Positions 9,572 through 18,083 of a DNA stretch of 37,047 nt are shown one piece after another. The stretch comes from an uncultured Pseudomonadales bacterium. Its GTDB lineage: Bacteria > Pseudomonadota > Gammaproteobacteria > Pseudomonadales > Pseudohongiellaceae. The notes beneath the pieces were generated by a model. It was given only the letters and a program-made list of their open reading frames with translations. It was not told the origin of the DNA and ran no database searches. Numbering within the stretch: the first letter of the stretch is position 1; each line of letters begins with the position of its first letter. The DNA is taken from assembly GCA_938091935.1 (NCBI GenBank), contig CALKNV010000060.1, positions 1 through 37,047 on the forward strand, in the 5' to 3' direction. The position numbers and the translations under genes are program-made.

Positions 9572-11425
9572 ATGCTTGAACTGATCTGGTTACTACCAAC
9601 ATTCCCACTGCTGGGCTTCCTTGCCCTGGTGCTCACTGGCGGAACTCTGCCAAAGCAGATAGCCGGTCCCATTGGAGCGGGCTCCATTGGTCTTTCGTTT
9701 GCCGTTGCAGCGCTGATCGCGATGGAATTCGTTGGTTCCGGTGAAGATTACTTCGTCTATGAAGCCTGGACCTGGATGTCTGTGGGTAACTTTAGCCCCG
9801 GCGTTACCTTTTATCTGGACGGTTTGTCCACCGTCATGATGCTCGTCATCACTGGCGTTGGTTTTCTAATTCATCTCTACGCCACCGGTTATATGGCCGA
9901 TGATCCGAGCTTTGCCCGGTTCTTCTCTTATATGAACCTGTTCGTGGCCGCCATGCTGATGCTGGTATTGGGCGACAACCTGGTCCTGCTGTACCTGGGT
10001 TGGGAAGGTGTTGGTCTTTGCAGCTACCTGCTTATTGGTTTCTGGTATACCAACCCTGCGAATGGCTACGCTGCCCGCAAGGCGTTTGTTGTTACTCGGG
10101 TAGGTGACACCTCAATGGCCATCGGCCTGTTCCTGTTGTTCGCCCAGCTCGGCACATTGAACATTCAGGATCTGATGCATGCTGCCGAAGGAGAGTGGGA
10201 AATCGGCTCTGGCTACGCTGTTGCTGCCGCGCTTCTACTTCTCGGCGGTGCGGTTGGCAAATCAGCACAGCTACCGCTTCAGACTTGGCTACCAGATGCC
10301 ATGGCTGGACCAACGCCAATTAGCGCCTTGATACACGCCGCAACGATGGTAACTGCAGGTGTGTATCTGATTGCGCGGACACACATACTGTTTGAATTGG
10401 CACCTTCCGTACAACTGTTAGTCGCCTGGATTGGTCTCGCCACGCTATTGATATCAGGCTTTACAGCGATGACCCAGTCCGACATCAAGCGAGTTTTGGC
10501 CTACTCGACGGTGAGCCAGATCGGCTACATGTTCCTCGGCCTTGGTGTTGGCGCATGGTCTGCTTCTGTATTTCACCTGATGACCCACGCTTTCTTCAAG
10601 GCGCTGCTGTTTCTGGCTTCAGGTACCGTTATCCTTAGCCTGCACCATGAGCAGAATATCTTTAAGATGGGCGCGCTGCGAAAAGCACTGCCGGTGTCTT
10701 TCGCTTCCTTCCTGATAGGCAGTCTGGCGTTAACCGCATTTCCGTTTACATCAGGTTACTTCAGCAAGGATGAAATACTCTTGGGCGCACTGGCCGTCGA
10801 AGGCGTTGGCACCTGGTTGTGGCTCGGCGGCGTTATCGGTGCATTCTTCACCGGTATCTATACATTCAGACTCTTCTTCATTGTTTTCTTTGGAGAAAGC
10901 AATGTCGAACATCACGTCGACAGGGAAGTAGGGGGCTGGCACATGAATGGCCCTCTTATAATCCTGATGATTCTCGCGCTGGTTGGCGGATTCATCCATG
11001 TGCCGGTTGAAGCTGTGTTTAGTCACGGGGAAGCCCATGATGAGCACCATGTGAGTGGGCTTATTCATGGCATCATGATTGCCGTCCCACTAATAGGAAT
11101 CGGAATAAGCTATTTATTCTTCATGTCCAAGACCTTCTCCGTTGAGAAACTCATGTCCAGTGGACTGGCGCAAAGCCTGCATAAATTCTGGTTAGGAGGA
11201 TGGGGTTTCGACACGCTCTATAACGCATTGATTGTTGCGCCGTTCCTGTTCCTGGCTCGAATCAACCGCAAAGACCTGGTGGATAGCTTTTATGCCTTGA
11301 TCGTTACGCTTTCTCAGGCAGCCAATGGCATGATCGTTAAGACACAGACGGGTTCCCTGCGCTGGTATGCCTTAACCCTGGTGGGTGGACTGGTCATTAT
11401 CGTGACCCTGGGAGTTCTACTATGA
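9572..11425 (+). CDS. nuoL: NADH-quinone oxidoreductase subunit L (NuoL)
   Basis: NuoL is the distal antiporter-like subunit of complex I, with about 16 membrane helices and the long lateral helix at its C-terminus. The conserved core is clear: [20 protein letters not shown] with the channel glutamate, [20 protein letters not shown] with the channel lysine, then [20 protein letters not shown]. Length is 617 residues (E. coli 613). Its stop overlaps the nuoM start (ATGA 11422-11425), so the two antiporter-like subunits are translationally coupled. Confidence 0.98.
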   Translation: MLELIWLLPTFPLLGFLALVLTGGTLPKQIAGPIGAGSIGLSFAVAALIAMEFVGSGEDYFVYEAWTWMSVGNFSPGVTFYLDGLSTVMMLVITGVGFLIHLYATGYMADDPSFARFFSYMNLFVAAMLMLVLGDNLVLLYLGWEGVGLCSYLLIGFWYTNPANGYAARKAFVVTRVGDTSMAIGLFLLFAQLGTLNIQDLMHAAEGEWEIGSGYAVAAALLLLGGAVGKSAQLPLQTWLPDAMAGPTPISALIHAATMVTAGVYLIARTHILFELAPSVQLLVAWIGLATLLISGFTAMTQSDIKRVLAYSTVSQIGYMFLGLGVGAWSASVFHLMTHAFFKALLFLASGTVILSLHHEQNIFKMGALRKALPVSFASFLIGSLALTAFPFTSGYFSKDEILLGALAVEGVGTWLWLGGVIGAFFTGIYTFRLFFIVFFGESNVEHHVDREVGGWHMNGPLIILMILALVGGFIHVPVEAVFSHGEAHDEHHVSGLIHGIMIAVPLIGIGISYLFFMSKTFSVEKLMSSGLAQSLHKFWLGGWGFDTLYNALIVAPFLFLARINRKDLVDSFYALIVTLSQAANGMIVKTQTGSLRWYALTLVGGLVIIVTLGVLL

Positions 11426-12924
11426 TTCTAGTGACTCTCATCGCAATTCTTTTTGTCGGTGGCCTTGTAGCCTGGTTCTCTGAACGCATCAGCCCAACCA
11501 TGCCAAGACTGGTTGCCCTGATTGCCGTGACCCTGGACCTGCTGCTGATGTTCAGCCTGCTCGGTGCCGGCGATGCCGGTGGCTGGGTTGCTACTTTTGA
11601 GGCAGATTGGATACCTCGATTCGGTATTTCTTTCTACTTCGCAGCTGACGGACTCAGCGTGCTGTTGCTAATGCTCACCGCATTTCTTGGCATCATTGCC
11701 ATAGGGGCGGCATGGGGTGAGATAACAGAGCGCTCGGGTTTCTTCTACTTCAATCTGCTTTGGACTCTGGCTGGCGTTCTCGGCGTGTTTACAGCGCTTG
11801 ATCTGTTCCTGTTTTTCTTCTTCTGGGAAGTTATGTTGATTCCCATGTACCTCATCATTGCTATTTGGGGACATGAGAATAAGCACTACGCTGCCATGAA
11901 GTTTTTTATCTTCACCCAGGTGACTGGCATGCTGATGCTGATTTCGATCCTGGTATTGGCGTACTTTCACTATGTGCAGAAGGGGTCGCTGAGCTTTAAC
12001 TATCATGACCTGTTGAATGTCAGCACTGCGGGTTCCATGGGTATGTGGGTCATGCTGGGCTTTTTCCTGTCATTTGCCACCAAGTTACCCAGCGTACCGT
12101 TTCACTCATGGTTGCCTGATGCTCACAGCCAGGCCCCAACGGCGGGTAGTGTGATCCTTGCAGGTATTCTGCTGAAAACTGGCGCGTATGGATTGATTCG
12201 ATTCACGGTGCCGCTTTTCCCCGAAGCATCAATGGCATTTGCGCCTTATGCCATGGCTCTGGCCGCAATCAGTATTCTTTACTGTGCAAAAGTGGCCTTC
12301 GCCCAAACCGATATCAAGCGCCTGATTGCTTACACCAGTGTCAGCCACATGGGTTTCGTCACGCTTGGCATATACGCCTGGAATGAGCAGGCGCTGCAAG
12401 GCGCCATCATGACCATGCTGGCACATGGGCTCAGCGCTGCGGCGTTATTCATGCTGGCCGGTGGCCTTCAGCATCGCATCCACACGCGCGATATGTCGGA
12501 GATGGGCGGCTTCTGGCCCAAGGTTCCGCGTATGACAGCGGTCGCCATTTTCTTCTCGGTTGCGGCACTCGGTATGCCGGGACTTGGCAATTTCATTGGG
12601 GAATTTCTCGCTCTGATCGGTGCTTTCCAGGCCAATATCACGATGACCGTGCTGGCCGCATTTGGATTGATTCTCGCTTCTGTTTACTCACTGTGGGTGC
12701 TGCAGAAAGTTTTTCAGGGCGAGTATCGCAATGCAGATTTTGATGATAGTCATCTCACCGATTTGAGCCGTAGAGAAATGATCTACTTCGCTTTGATGAT
12801 GGTCGGATTAATATGGATGGGAATGTACCCGCAGTCTTTCCTGAACATGTCTGAACCGGCCTTAACTCAGTTGTTAACCAGCACACAGGGAGTAGCCGTC
12901 GCTGTGCTACAGGGTGCGCTATGA
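11422..12924 (+). CDS. nuoM: NADH-quinone oxidoreductase subunit M (NuoM)
   Basis: NuoM is the second antiporter-like proton-pumping subunit. Signature segments are FFFFFWEVMLIPMYLIIAIWG, which contains the channel Glu, and KLPSVPFHSWLPDAHSQAPT followed by AGSVILAGILLKTGAYG. Length is 500 residues (E. coli 509). It overlaps nuoL upstream and nuoN downstream by 4 bases each (ATGA). It keeps the usual L-M-N order. Confidence 0.98.
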   Translation: MILVTLIAILFVGGLVAWFSERISPTMPRLVALIAVTLDLLLMFSLLGAGDAGGWVATFEADWIPRFGISFYFAADGLSVLLLMLTAFLGIIAIGAAWGEITERSGFFYFNLLWTLAGVLGVFTALDLFLFFFFWEVMLIPMYLIIAIWGHENKHYAAMKFFIFTQVTGMLMLISILVLAYFHYVQKGSLSFNYHDLLNVSTAGSMGMWVMLGFFLSFATKLPSVPFHSWLPDAHSQAPTAGSVILAGILLKTGAYGLIRFTVPLFPEASMAFAPYAMALAAISILYCAKVAFAQTDIKRLIAYTSVSHMGFVTLGIYAWNEQALQGAIMTMLAHGLSAAALFMLAGGLQHRIHTRDMSEMGGFWPKVPRMTAVAIFFSVAALGMPGLGNFIGEFLALIGAFQANITMTVLAAFGLILASVYSLWVLQKVFQGEYRNADFDDSHLTDLSRREMIYFALMMVGLIWMGMYPQSFLNMSEPALTQLLTSTQGVAVAVLQGAL

Positions 12925-14390
12925 CCATTACAGCAGCCGATATTTATCTTCTTCTACCATTGTTGCTGGTGACCGGCACAGTGGTCGTGGCCATGACCGC
13001 CGTTGGAATCAAGCGGGATTACACAACGACTGCAATTATTACGATTACCGGGCTCCTGGTTGCGGCGATTGCCGCTGCCGTTTTAATGTCCGGGACAAAT
13101 CAGCAGGTTACGCCGCTACTTATTATTGACCAGTACAGCCTGTTCTTCACTGTGGTGACATGTGCCAGCGCCATGTTTATCGCCATTTTGAGTTACCCCT
13201 ATCTCCTGGCTTTGGATGACAGCAGGGAAGAGTATTATCTGCTACTGGGTGTTGCCACCGTAGGTGCTGTGGTAATGGTAAGCAGCAATCATTTTGTTAG
13301 CGCGATCCTTGGTCTGGAAACCATGAGCATGTCGCTGTACGGCATGGTGGCCTATACAGTCCATTCGAAATCAGCGGCACAGCATCCATTGGAAGCCTCA
13401 GTTAAGTATCTGGTGCTGTCTGCGGCAGCCTCCGGGATTCTGCTGTTTGGTATGGCACTGGTCTATGCCCAGACCGGCACACTCGCATTTTCCAGCCTGG
13501 TCGATCTCGCTGACAGCAGTCGCGGTGACCTTGGTAATGATTTTACCATCGTGGCCTTATTGATGATCACCGCGGGTATAGCATTCAAGCTTTCCCTGGC
13601 GCCGTTTCATATCTGGACGCCGGATGTTTATGAGGGCTCGCCACTGCCAGCAACCACCTATCTGGCCACGATTGGTAAGGCTGCCATGTTCGTCATCCTG
13701 CTACGCTTTATGGAAGCGTCGGAAGCGCTGGCGTTCGAAGGCATTCTCACAATTCTGTCGTTGATTGCGGTAGCTTCAATCCTTGCCGGAAATCTATTGG
13801 CTCTGATGCAGCAAAACCTGAAGCGGCTACTGGCCTATTCCTCCATCGCCCATATGGGCTACATCCTGATCGCTATTATCGCGAGTTATTATGTGGATGG
13901 ACGCATTGGCATTGAGGCGATTACCTTCTATCTGCTGGCCTATTTGATCATGTCCCTCGGTACTTTCGGGGTAGCGTCAATGGTTTCAGACAGCAGCAAG
14001 GAATATGACTCGATTGATGACTACAAGGGTTTGTTCTGGCGTCAGCCGGTGCTGGCTGCAATTTTTACGGCCATGATGCTGTCATTGGCAGGTATCCCGT
14101 TGACTGTCGGTTTTATCGGTAAGTTCTATCTGTTTTTTGCTGGTGTGGAAGGCGCGCTGTGGATGCTCTTGGCGGCCATGGTCATCGGCAGCGGTATTGG
14201 GCTCTATTACTATCTTAGAGTTATCTATCGCATGCTTGAACCAGCGCCAGAGAGCGGTGTCTTCAATCGCAGTGGACAAACCGCCAGTGCTTTTGGCGTC
14301 GTTGGCATCCTGTTCGTGCTGTTACTGGTACTAGGTGTTTACCCTGCGCCGGTGATAGACCTGATCGAAGCGATATCCGCCTATATCTGA
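12921..14390 (+). CDS. nuoN: NADH-quinone oxidoreductase subunit N (NuoN)
   Basis: NuoN is the third antiporter-like subunit and the last gene of the classical nuo operon. The motif GIAFKLSLAPFHIWTPDVYE followed by GSPLPATTYLATIGKAA is diagnostic, and LLAYSSIAHMGYILI is the conserved later helix. Length is 489 residues (E. coli 485). The start overlaps the nuoM stop. No rho-independent terminator is obvious in the 95 bases that follow, so the next gene may be on the same transcript. Confidence 0.98.
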   Translation: MTITAADIYLLLPLLLVTGTVVVAMTAVGIKRDYTTTAIITITGLLVAAIAAAVLMSGTNQQVTPLLIIDQYSLFFTVVTCASAMFIAILSYPYLLALDDSREEYYLLLGVATVGAVVMVSSNHFVSAILGLETMSMSLYGMVAYTVHSKSAAQHPLEASVKYLVLSAAASGILLFGMALVYAQTGTLAFSSLVDLADSSRGDLGNDFTIVALLMITAGIAFKLSLAPFHIWTPDVYEGSPLPATTYLATIGKAAMFVILLRFMEASEALAFEGILTILSLIAVASILAGNLLALMQQNLKRLLAYSSIAHMGYILIAIIASYYVDGRIGIEAITFYLLAYLIMSLGTFGVASMVSDSSKEYDSIDDYKGLFWRQPVLAAIFTAMMLSLAGIPLTVGFIGKFYLFFAGVEGALWMLLAAMVIGSGIGLYYYLRVIYRMLEPAPESGVFNRSGQTASAFGVVGILFVLLLVLGVYPAPVIDLIEAISAYI

Positions 14391-14465
14391 TCTCTGCCTT
14401 GCCGATGCCCTGGCTTTAGCGACAGTGCTTGCCGGGGCCGCCTAGGGAGACCCACAGAGCTGAAG

Positions 14466-14484
14466 TGACAGGAGGTCACCTGTC
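14466..14484 (+). promoter_or_regulatory. Inverted repeat overlapping the ribosome binding site of the RnfG-like gene
   Basis: GACAGG (14467-14472) can pair with CCTGTC (14479-14484) around a 6-base loop. The Shine-Dalgarno GGAGGT (14471-14476) lies partly in the stem and partly in the loop. A second, mutually exclusive pairing is GTGAC (14466-14470) with GTCAC (14475-14479). Both would limit ribosome access to the ATG at 14486. Whether they form in the cell cannot be judged here. Confidence 0.4.
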
Positions 14485-14485
14485 G

Positions 14486-15127
14486 ATGAAGGCCATCAAA
14501 CTAACATCATTGCAGCAACTTTTGGTGCTGGCGCTTGCCGCATTCGCTGTGGTGTATCTGCTAGACCTCCTCACCAACGAACAATCCATGGCCAGCAGAC
14601 AGGCCTATGACCGGATCAATCTTCAACAACTCTTCACTGACGAAGCCTTTGACAACGATATCCTGACGGATAGCTACCTCATTCCTGCTCGACAGGAAGA
14701 GTCAGATCTGGTGAATCTAGACTTGCTCGGCCTTAGTCGTGATCGCCTTGCTTATCGCGCTCGCAGGGATGGTGAGATCTTCGCAATCGCAATACCGGCC
14801 TCTGCTGATGATGGTTTCAATGGCACAGTGGATCTGTTAATCGCCATTGATATGTATGGTCGTATCGCTGCCGCGAGGGTGCTTGAAGATATCAGTAGCG
14901 ATGCACTGTTTGGGCAGTTGGAATTGATACAGTCCCAATGGATGACAGAATTTAGCGGTAGTTCGATGCGGGATATCCTGCGAATCAGTTGGTCCACTAT
15001 TGGTAGCGAAAATGAATATGACCAATTTGTCGGTGCTTCAATTACGCCGAAGACCGTCTCTAACCGTATATACGATGCGCTAGTGTTCTTTCAGTCAAAT
15101 CGGATTGCCCTGATGCAAGATGGCTGA
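14486..15127 (+). CDS. Orphan RnfG-like FMN-binding domain protein
   Basis: The 213-residue product resembles RnfG, the periplasmic subunit of the Rnf electron-transfer complex that carries covalently bound FMN. An N-terminal helix (about residues 8-27) would anchor it with the rest in the periplasm. The segment GFNGTVDLLIAIDMYGRIAA matches the FMN-binding domain, and DQFVGASITPKTVSNRIYDA parallels DQFTGATITPRAV of E. coli RnfG. Two differences matter: the flavinylation motif is D179-x-x-V182-G-A-S185 instead of D-x-x-[ST]-G-A-T, and the HHETPGLGD segment of RnfG is not recognisable. The start at 14486 is set by GGAGGT nine bases upstream; an earlier in-frame ATG at 14429 would place 19 non-hydrophobic residues before the anchor. 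No other rnf or nqr gene is nearby. A partner within or beside complex I is only inference from position. Confidence 0.75.
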   Translation: MKAIKLTSLQQLLVLALAAFAVVYLLDLLTNEQSMASRQAYDRINLQQLFTDEAFDNDILTDSYLIPARQEESDLVNLDLLGLSRDRLAYRARRDGEIFAIAIPASADDGFNGTVDLLIAIDMYGRIAAARVLEDISSDALFGQLELIQSQWMTEFSGSSMRDILRISWSTIGSENEYDQFVGASITPKTVSNRIYDALVFFQSNRIALMQDG

Positions 15128-15132
15128 ATCTT

Positions 15133-15944
15133 CTGTCGACTGACGTTACTTTCAAGGATCACTTTTCCGCTCATGCGGCGCAGTATGCATCTGCCCGGCC
15201 TCAGTATCCAAGCGAGCTGTTTGAATTCATCAGCGCACAATGTTCGCAAAAAACCATTGCCTGGGATTGTGCTGCCGGTAATGGCCAGGCCGGATTAGGG
15301 TTGTTACCTTTCTTTGAATCTGTGGTGGCCACAGATGGAAGCATCAACCAATTGCGAGAGTTGGATAAAGTCTGTACTGATCAGCGCTTCAGTGACAATG
15401 AGATTATGCGTATGCCATGCTCGCTGAGCAAGTTGCTTTGCAATCCTGCTCGGTTGATTTGGTGGTTGTTGCGCAGGCGCTTCATTGGTTCGACAGTGAG
15501 CGATTCTTCGCAGAAGTAGACAGGGTGCTCAAACCTGGCGGTGTTCCAGCACTCTGGTGTTATGGTATCCAGCATATTGACGCTGACATAGATCGTGTAA
15601 TTGCGAGATTCTACGGCGACATTTTAAGCCCCTTTTGGCCGGAAGAGCGAATACTGGTGGATGCGGGCTATCAACACATTGAGTTTCCATACCAGGAGCT
15701 CAGCTGTCCGACATTTCAAATGCAAAAGCACTGGAGCCTTAAAGAATTGTTTGCCTATTTTGCTTCCTGGTCGGCGGTACAGCGCTATCGTGGAAGCATG
15801 GTTGAAGATCCACTGGAGCTGGTCAAATCTGAACTGCAGGAGGTTTGGTCAAAGGGGAAAGCATTACCAGGTGATAGGGCGTTGACCATGAAGAAAGTGA
15901 TAAGCTGGCCGCTATCTCTCCGTGTAGCGGTTAAACCAGTATGA
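15133..15944 (+). pseudogene. Class I SAM-dependent methyltransferase, frameshifted
   Basis: Two overlapping frames together encode one methyltransferase of about 270 residues. The first (to about 15420) begins near VTFKDHFSAHAAQYASARPQ and includes motif I, AWDCAAGNGQAG, and VVATDGSINQL. The second (from about 15402) continues with AEQVALQSCSVDLVVVAQAL, HWFD and VDRVLKPGG to the family's usual end, WPLSLRVAV. A net -1 (or +2) shift lies between 15402 and 15422; no slippery heptamer is visible there. The start is also unclear: the ATG at 15120, overlapping the previous stop, reads into a TGA at 15141, and only CTG codons (15124, 15133) lie in the homologous frame. Either a decayed gene or sequencing error would explain this. 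The natural substrate is unknown. Confidence 0.8.
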
Positions 15945-15957
15945 AAAGGCCTATAGT

Positions 15958-16989
15958 GTGAGTCGGGTAGCAGTAATAGGAGGTGGAAGTTTTGGGACGG
16001 TTATTGCAAATATAACTGCCCAGAATGGTCATCTCGTCCATTTTTGGATGCGCAGTGAAGAGCTGGTATATCAGGTCAATGAGCGTCATGAGAATCCACA
16101 GTATCTCCCGGGCTATCAGCTCAATGAACGGGTAAAGGCGACCTGCGACATGGCTGAGGCCGTGGCCGGCTGTAGCGTAATATTCGTGGCTGTGCCAAGT
16201 TCCTCGTTTCGCAGCGTGGTGCGGCAAGTCGTCGAACATGCTCCGGCAGACGCCATTCTGGTTAGCACGACCAAAGGAATTGAGTCGGGCAGTTTCATGC
16301 TCATGAGCCAAATCTTGAGAGAGGAGGCTCCCGCGGCTAAAGTTGGTGTACTGAGTGGACCTAATCTGGCTAAAGAAATCGCCAGCAACCAGCTAACAGG
16401 CACTGTGATCGCAAGTGGTCTTGAGGAAGTCAGAGAAACCATCAAAGACATACTGAAGTCGGATTCATTTCGTGTTTATACAAACGATGACATGTATGGC
16501 GTAGAGCTTGGCGGTTCCCTGAAAAACATCTATGCCATCATCGCGGGCATGGCTGCGGCGCTAGGTATGGGACACAACACCAACAGCATGCTGGTGACGC
16601 GAAGCCTTACTGAAATGGCTCGCTTTGGTCGGAAAATGGGTGCCGACCCAATGACATTTCTTGGTCTTGCCGGGGTAGGTGATCTGGTGGTGACTTGCTC
16701 AACACCGCTTAGCCGCAACTATCGAATCGGAGAAGCTCTGGGTAAAGGCAAGAGCTTGCATGAGGCAATAGAAGAAGTTGGTCAGGTTGCCGAGGGTGTA
16801 AATACGGTGAAGCTAGTTGCGGAAAAGGCCGCAGAAGTTGGGGTTTATATGCCGCTGGCAACGGGCCTGTACAAAATAATTTATGAACAGGATTCAATCA
16901 GCAGTATCATTTCTTCGTTGATGCTTGGTGAACAGGCTCTTGATGTTGAGTTTGCAGCAGGCGCGGCCAAAGTTTTAGTAGAGGAGTAA
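15958..16989 (+). CDS. gpsA: Glycerol-3-phosphate dehydrogenase [NAD(P)+], GTG start
   Basis: GpsA reduces dihydroxyacetone phosphate to sn-glycerol 3-phosphate in the cytoplasm, the precursor for phospholipids. The N-terminal Rossmann motif is VAVIGGGSFGTVIAN. VSTTKGIE, LSGPNLAKEIA and GVELGGSLKNIYAIIAGMA follow, with the catalytic lysine at about position 189. LAGVGDLVVTC and RNYRIGEALGKG are also family hallmarks. Length is 343 residues (usual ~335-340). The GTG start at 15958 has AAAAGG eight bases upstream, overlapping the end of the methyltransferase remnant. Confidence 0.97.
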   Translation: MSRVAVIGGGSFGTVIANITAQNGHLVHFWMRSEELVYQVNERHENPQYLPGYQLNERVKATCDMAEAVAGCSVIFVAVPSSSFRSVVRQVVEHAPADAILVSTTKGIESGSFMLMSQILREEAPAAKVGVLSGPNLAKEIASNQLTGTVIASGLEEVRETIKDILKSDSFRVYTNDDMYGVELGGSLKNIYAIIAGMAAALGMGHNTNSMLVTRSLTEMARFGRKMGADPMTFLGLAGVGDLVVTCSTPLSRNYRIGEALGKGKSLHEAIEEVGQVAEGVNTVKLVAEKAAEVGVYMPLATGLYKIIYEQDSISSIISSLMLGEQALDVEFAAGAAKVLVEE

Positions 16990-16992
16990 AGT

Positions 16993-17556
16993 ATGTCTGA
17001 AGACCTGGATGATATCGTCGAAAACCTGCGTGAACCATCAGCATGGGCCCGGGTTGTATTCATGCTTGGTTTCGCCATTGTGCTTTACATGGTGATTATA
17101 CCTTTAACGCTGCTACTGACGCTGGCTCAGGCATTGTTTTCGGTATTCACCGGCGCAGACAATGACAATCTCAGGAATTTCGGGGCTTCGTTATTGGCAT
17201 ACATCAGCCAGGTCGTAAGATTTCTTACTTTTAATTCTGACGAGAGACCATTTCCATTTTCAGAGTTTCCAGAGGACTGCGGAGAAGGGGAATTAGAGAA
17301 GACAGAAGCGAAGCAGCACGCCCAAGCGAAACAGGCGGTAGCAGATTCGCCAGCAGGGAGTGAGCCGGCCGCAGCGATTAAGCCAGCCACGAAAAAGTCA
17401 GCCAAGCGCAAATCCTCAAGCACGAAAGTCGCCAAAAAAACGACCAAAAAAGCCAAGAAAAAGGCTGCGAAGAAAACAGTAAAGCCAGACAATGATCAGG
17501 CGCCCAAATACAGCAGAGCGGAAGAAAAGGCGGGGAGTGAAGAAACCAAGGAGTAA
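16993..17556 (+). CDS. DUF4389 membrane protein with Lys/Ala-rich tail
   Basis: The first ~94 residues match the DUF4389 family: SAWARVVFMLGFAIVLYMVI (a membrane helix continuing to about residue 46), a second amphipathic or membrane segment at about 62-80, and the typical RPFPFSEFPE. No biochemical function is known to me for the family. The remaining half is an extension that becomes strongly basic at about residues 130-164, with repeated KK, AKK and TKK units like histone H1-type tails, before an acidic end. A good AGGAG precedes the ATG. Only 3 bases separate it from gpsA, so it is likely co-transcribed. The basic tail would be expected in the cytoplasm. Confidence 0.8.
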   Translation: MSEDLDDIVENLREPSAWARVVFMLGFAIVLYMVIIPLTLLLTLAQALFSVFTGADNDNLRNFGASLLAYISQVVRFLTFNSDERPFPFSEFPEDCGEGELEKTEAKQHAQAKQAVADSPAGSEPAAAIKPATKKSAKRKSSSTKVAKKTTKKAKKKAAKKTVKPDNDQAPKYSRAEEKAGSEETKE

Positions 17557-17564
17557 CTCGCTTG

Positions 17565-18083
17565 ATGCGACTGTACTTGATGCGGCATGGTGAAGCAGAG
17601 CAGGGGCTGGATTATGATTCGAACCGTGCCCTAACTGCCAGAGGGCATGCAAATAACCTTTCCGTTGCCAGGCAATGGCTAACCCGGATCACCCATATGC
17701 CCATTGCTTTCTGCAGTCCTTACCTGCGAGCGCAGCAAACTGCGGCGGATTTGCGATCTATTATGCCCGAGCTGGAATTCAACAGCAGTGACTGGCTGGT
17801 TCCTTCTGCAACGGTTGCCACGGTATTCAATCGGCTCAGTGCAGCATCTGAAAAGCAAGTAGCCGCCATGGCGGATGCATCACGCTCTGCAGATGTGGAT
17901 AAAATTACAACTCAAGATATATTGCTGGTCGGTCATAACCCTTTGTTAAGTCAGGTTTGGAACGATTTGCTGGATGGCGATGGACAACACCGATTTGGAT
18001 TGAGCACCAGCCACCTGGTCAGTATCGATGCAGATGTGCCGGCGTCAGCATGTGGATCATTCGTATATACTATTTCACCATGA
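17565..18083 (+). CDS. sixA: Phosphohistidine phosphatase SixA
   Basis: SixA is a small histidine phosphatase of the phosphoglycerate-mutase superfamily. The opening MRLYLMRHGEAE contains the catalytic RHG with His8. FCSPYLRAQQTA and LLVGHNPLL supply the remaining conserved active-site residues. The product is 172 residues (E. coli SixA 161). I chose the ATG at 17565 rather than the TTG three bases earlier because MRLYLMRHG is the family's standard start; AAGGAG at 17548-17553 lies 11 bases before it. Known SixA proteins dephosphorylate phosphohistidine in phosphotransfer proteins; the substrate here is not evident. The stop overlaps the next start (ATGA 18080-18083). Confidence 0.93.
   Translation: MRLYLMRHGEAEQGLDYDSNRALTARGHANNLSVARQWLTRITHMPIAFCSPYLRAQQTAADLRSIMPELEFNSSDWLVPSATVATVFNRLSAASEKQVAAMADASRSADVDKITTQDILLVGHNPLLSQVWNDLLDGDGQHRFGLSTSHLVSIDADVPASACGSFVYTISP

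Noticed and set aside
15402..15422. Programmed -1 ribosomal frameshift in the methyltransferase gene
   Set aside because: No X-XXY-YYZ slippery heptamer or downstream pseudoknot is apparent, and the start region is also disrupted, which fits decay or sequence error better.
17612..17630. tRNA-like T-arm sequence (GATTCGAACC)
   Set aside because: It sits inside the conserved sixA coding region and no acceptor, D or anticodon arm can be fitted around it on either strand.
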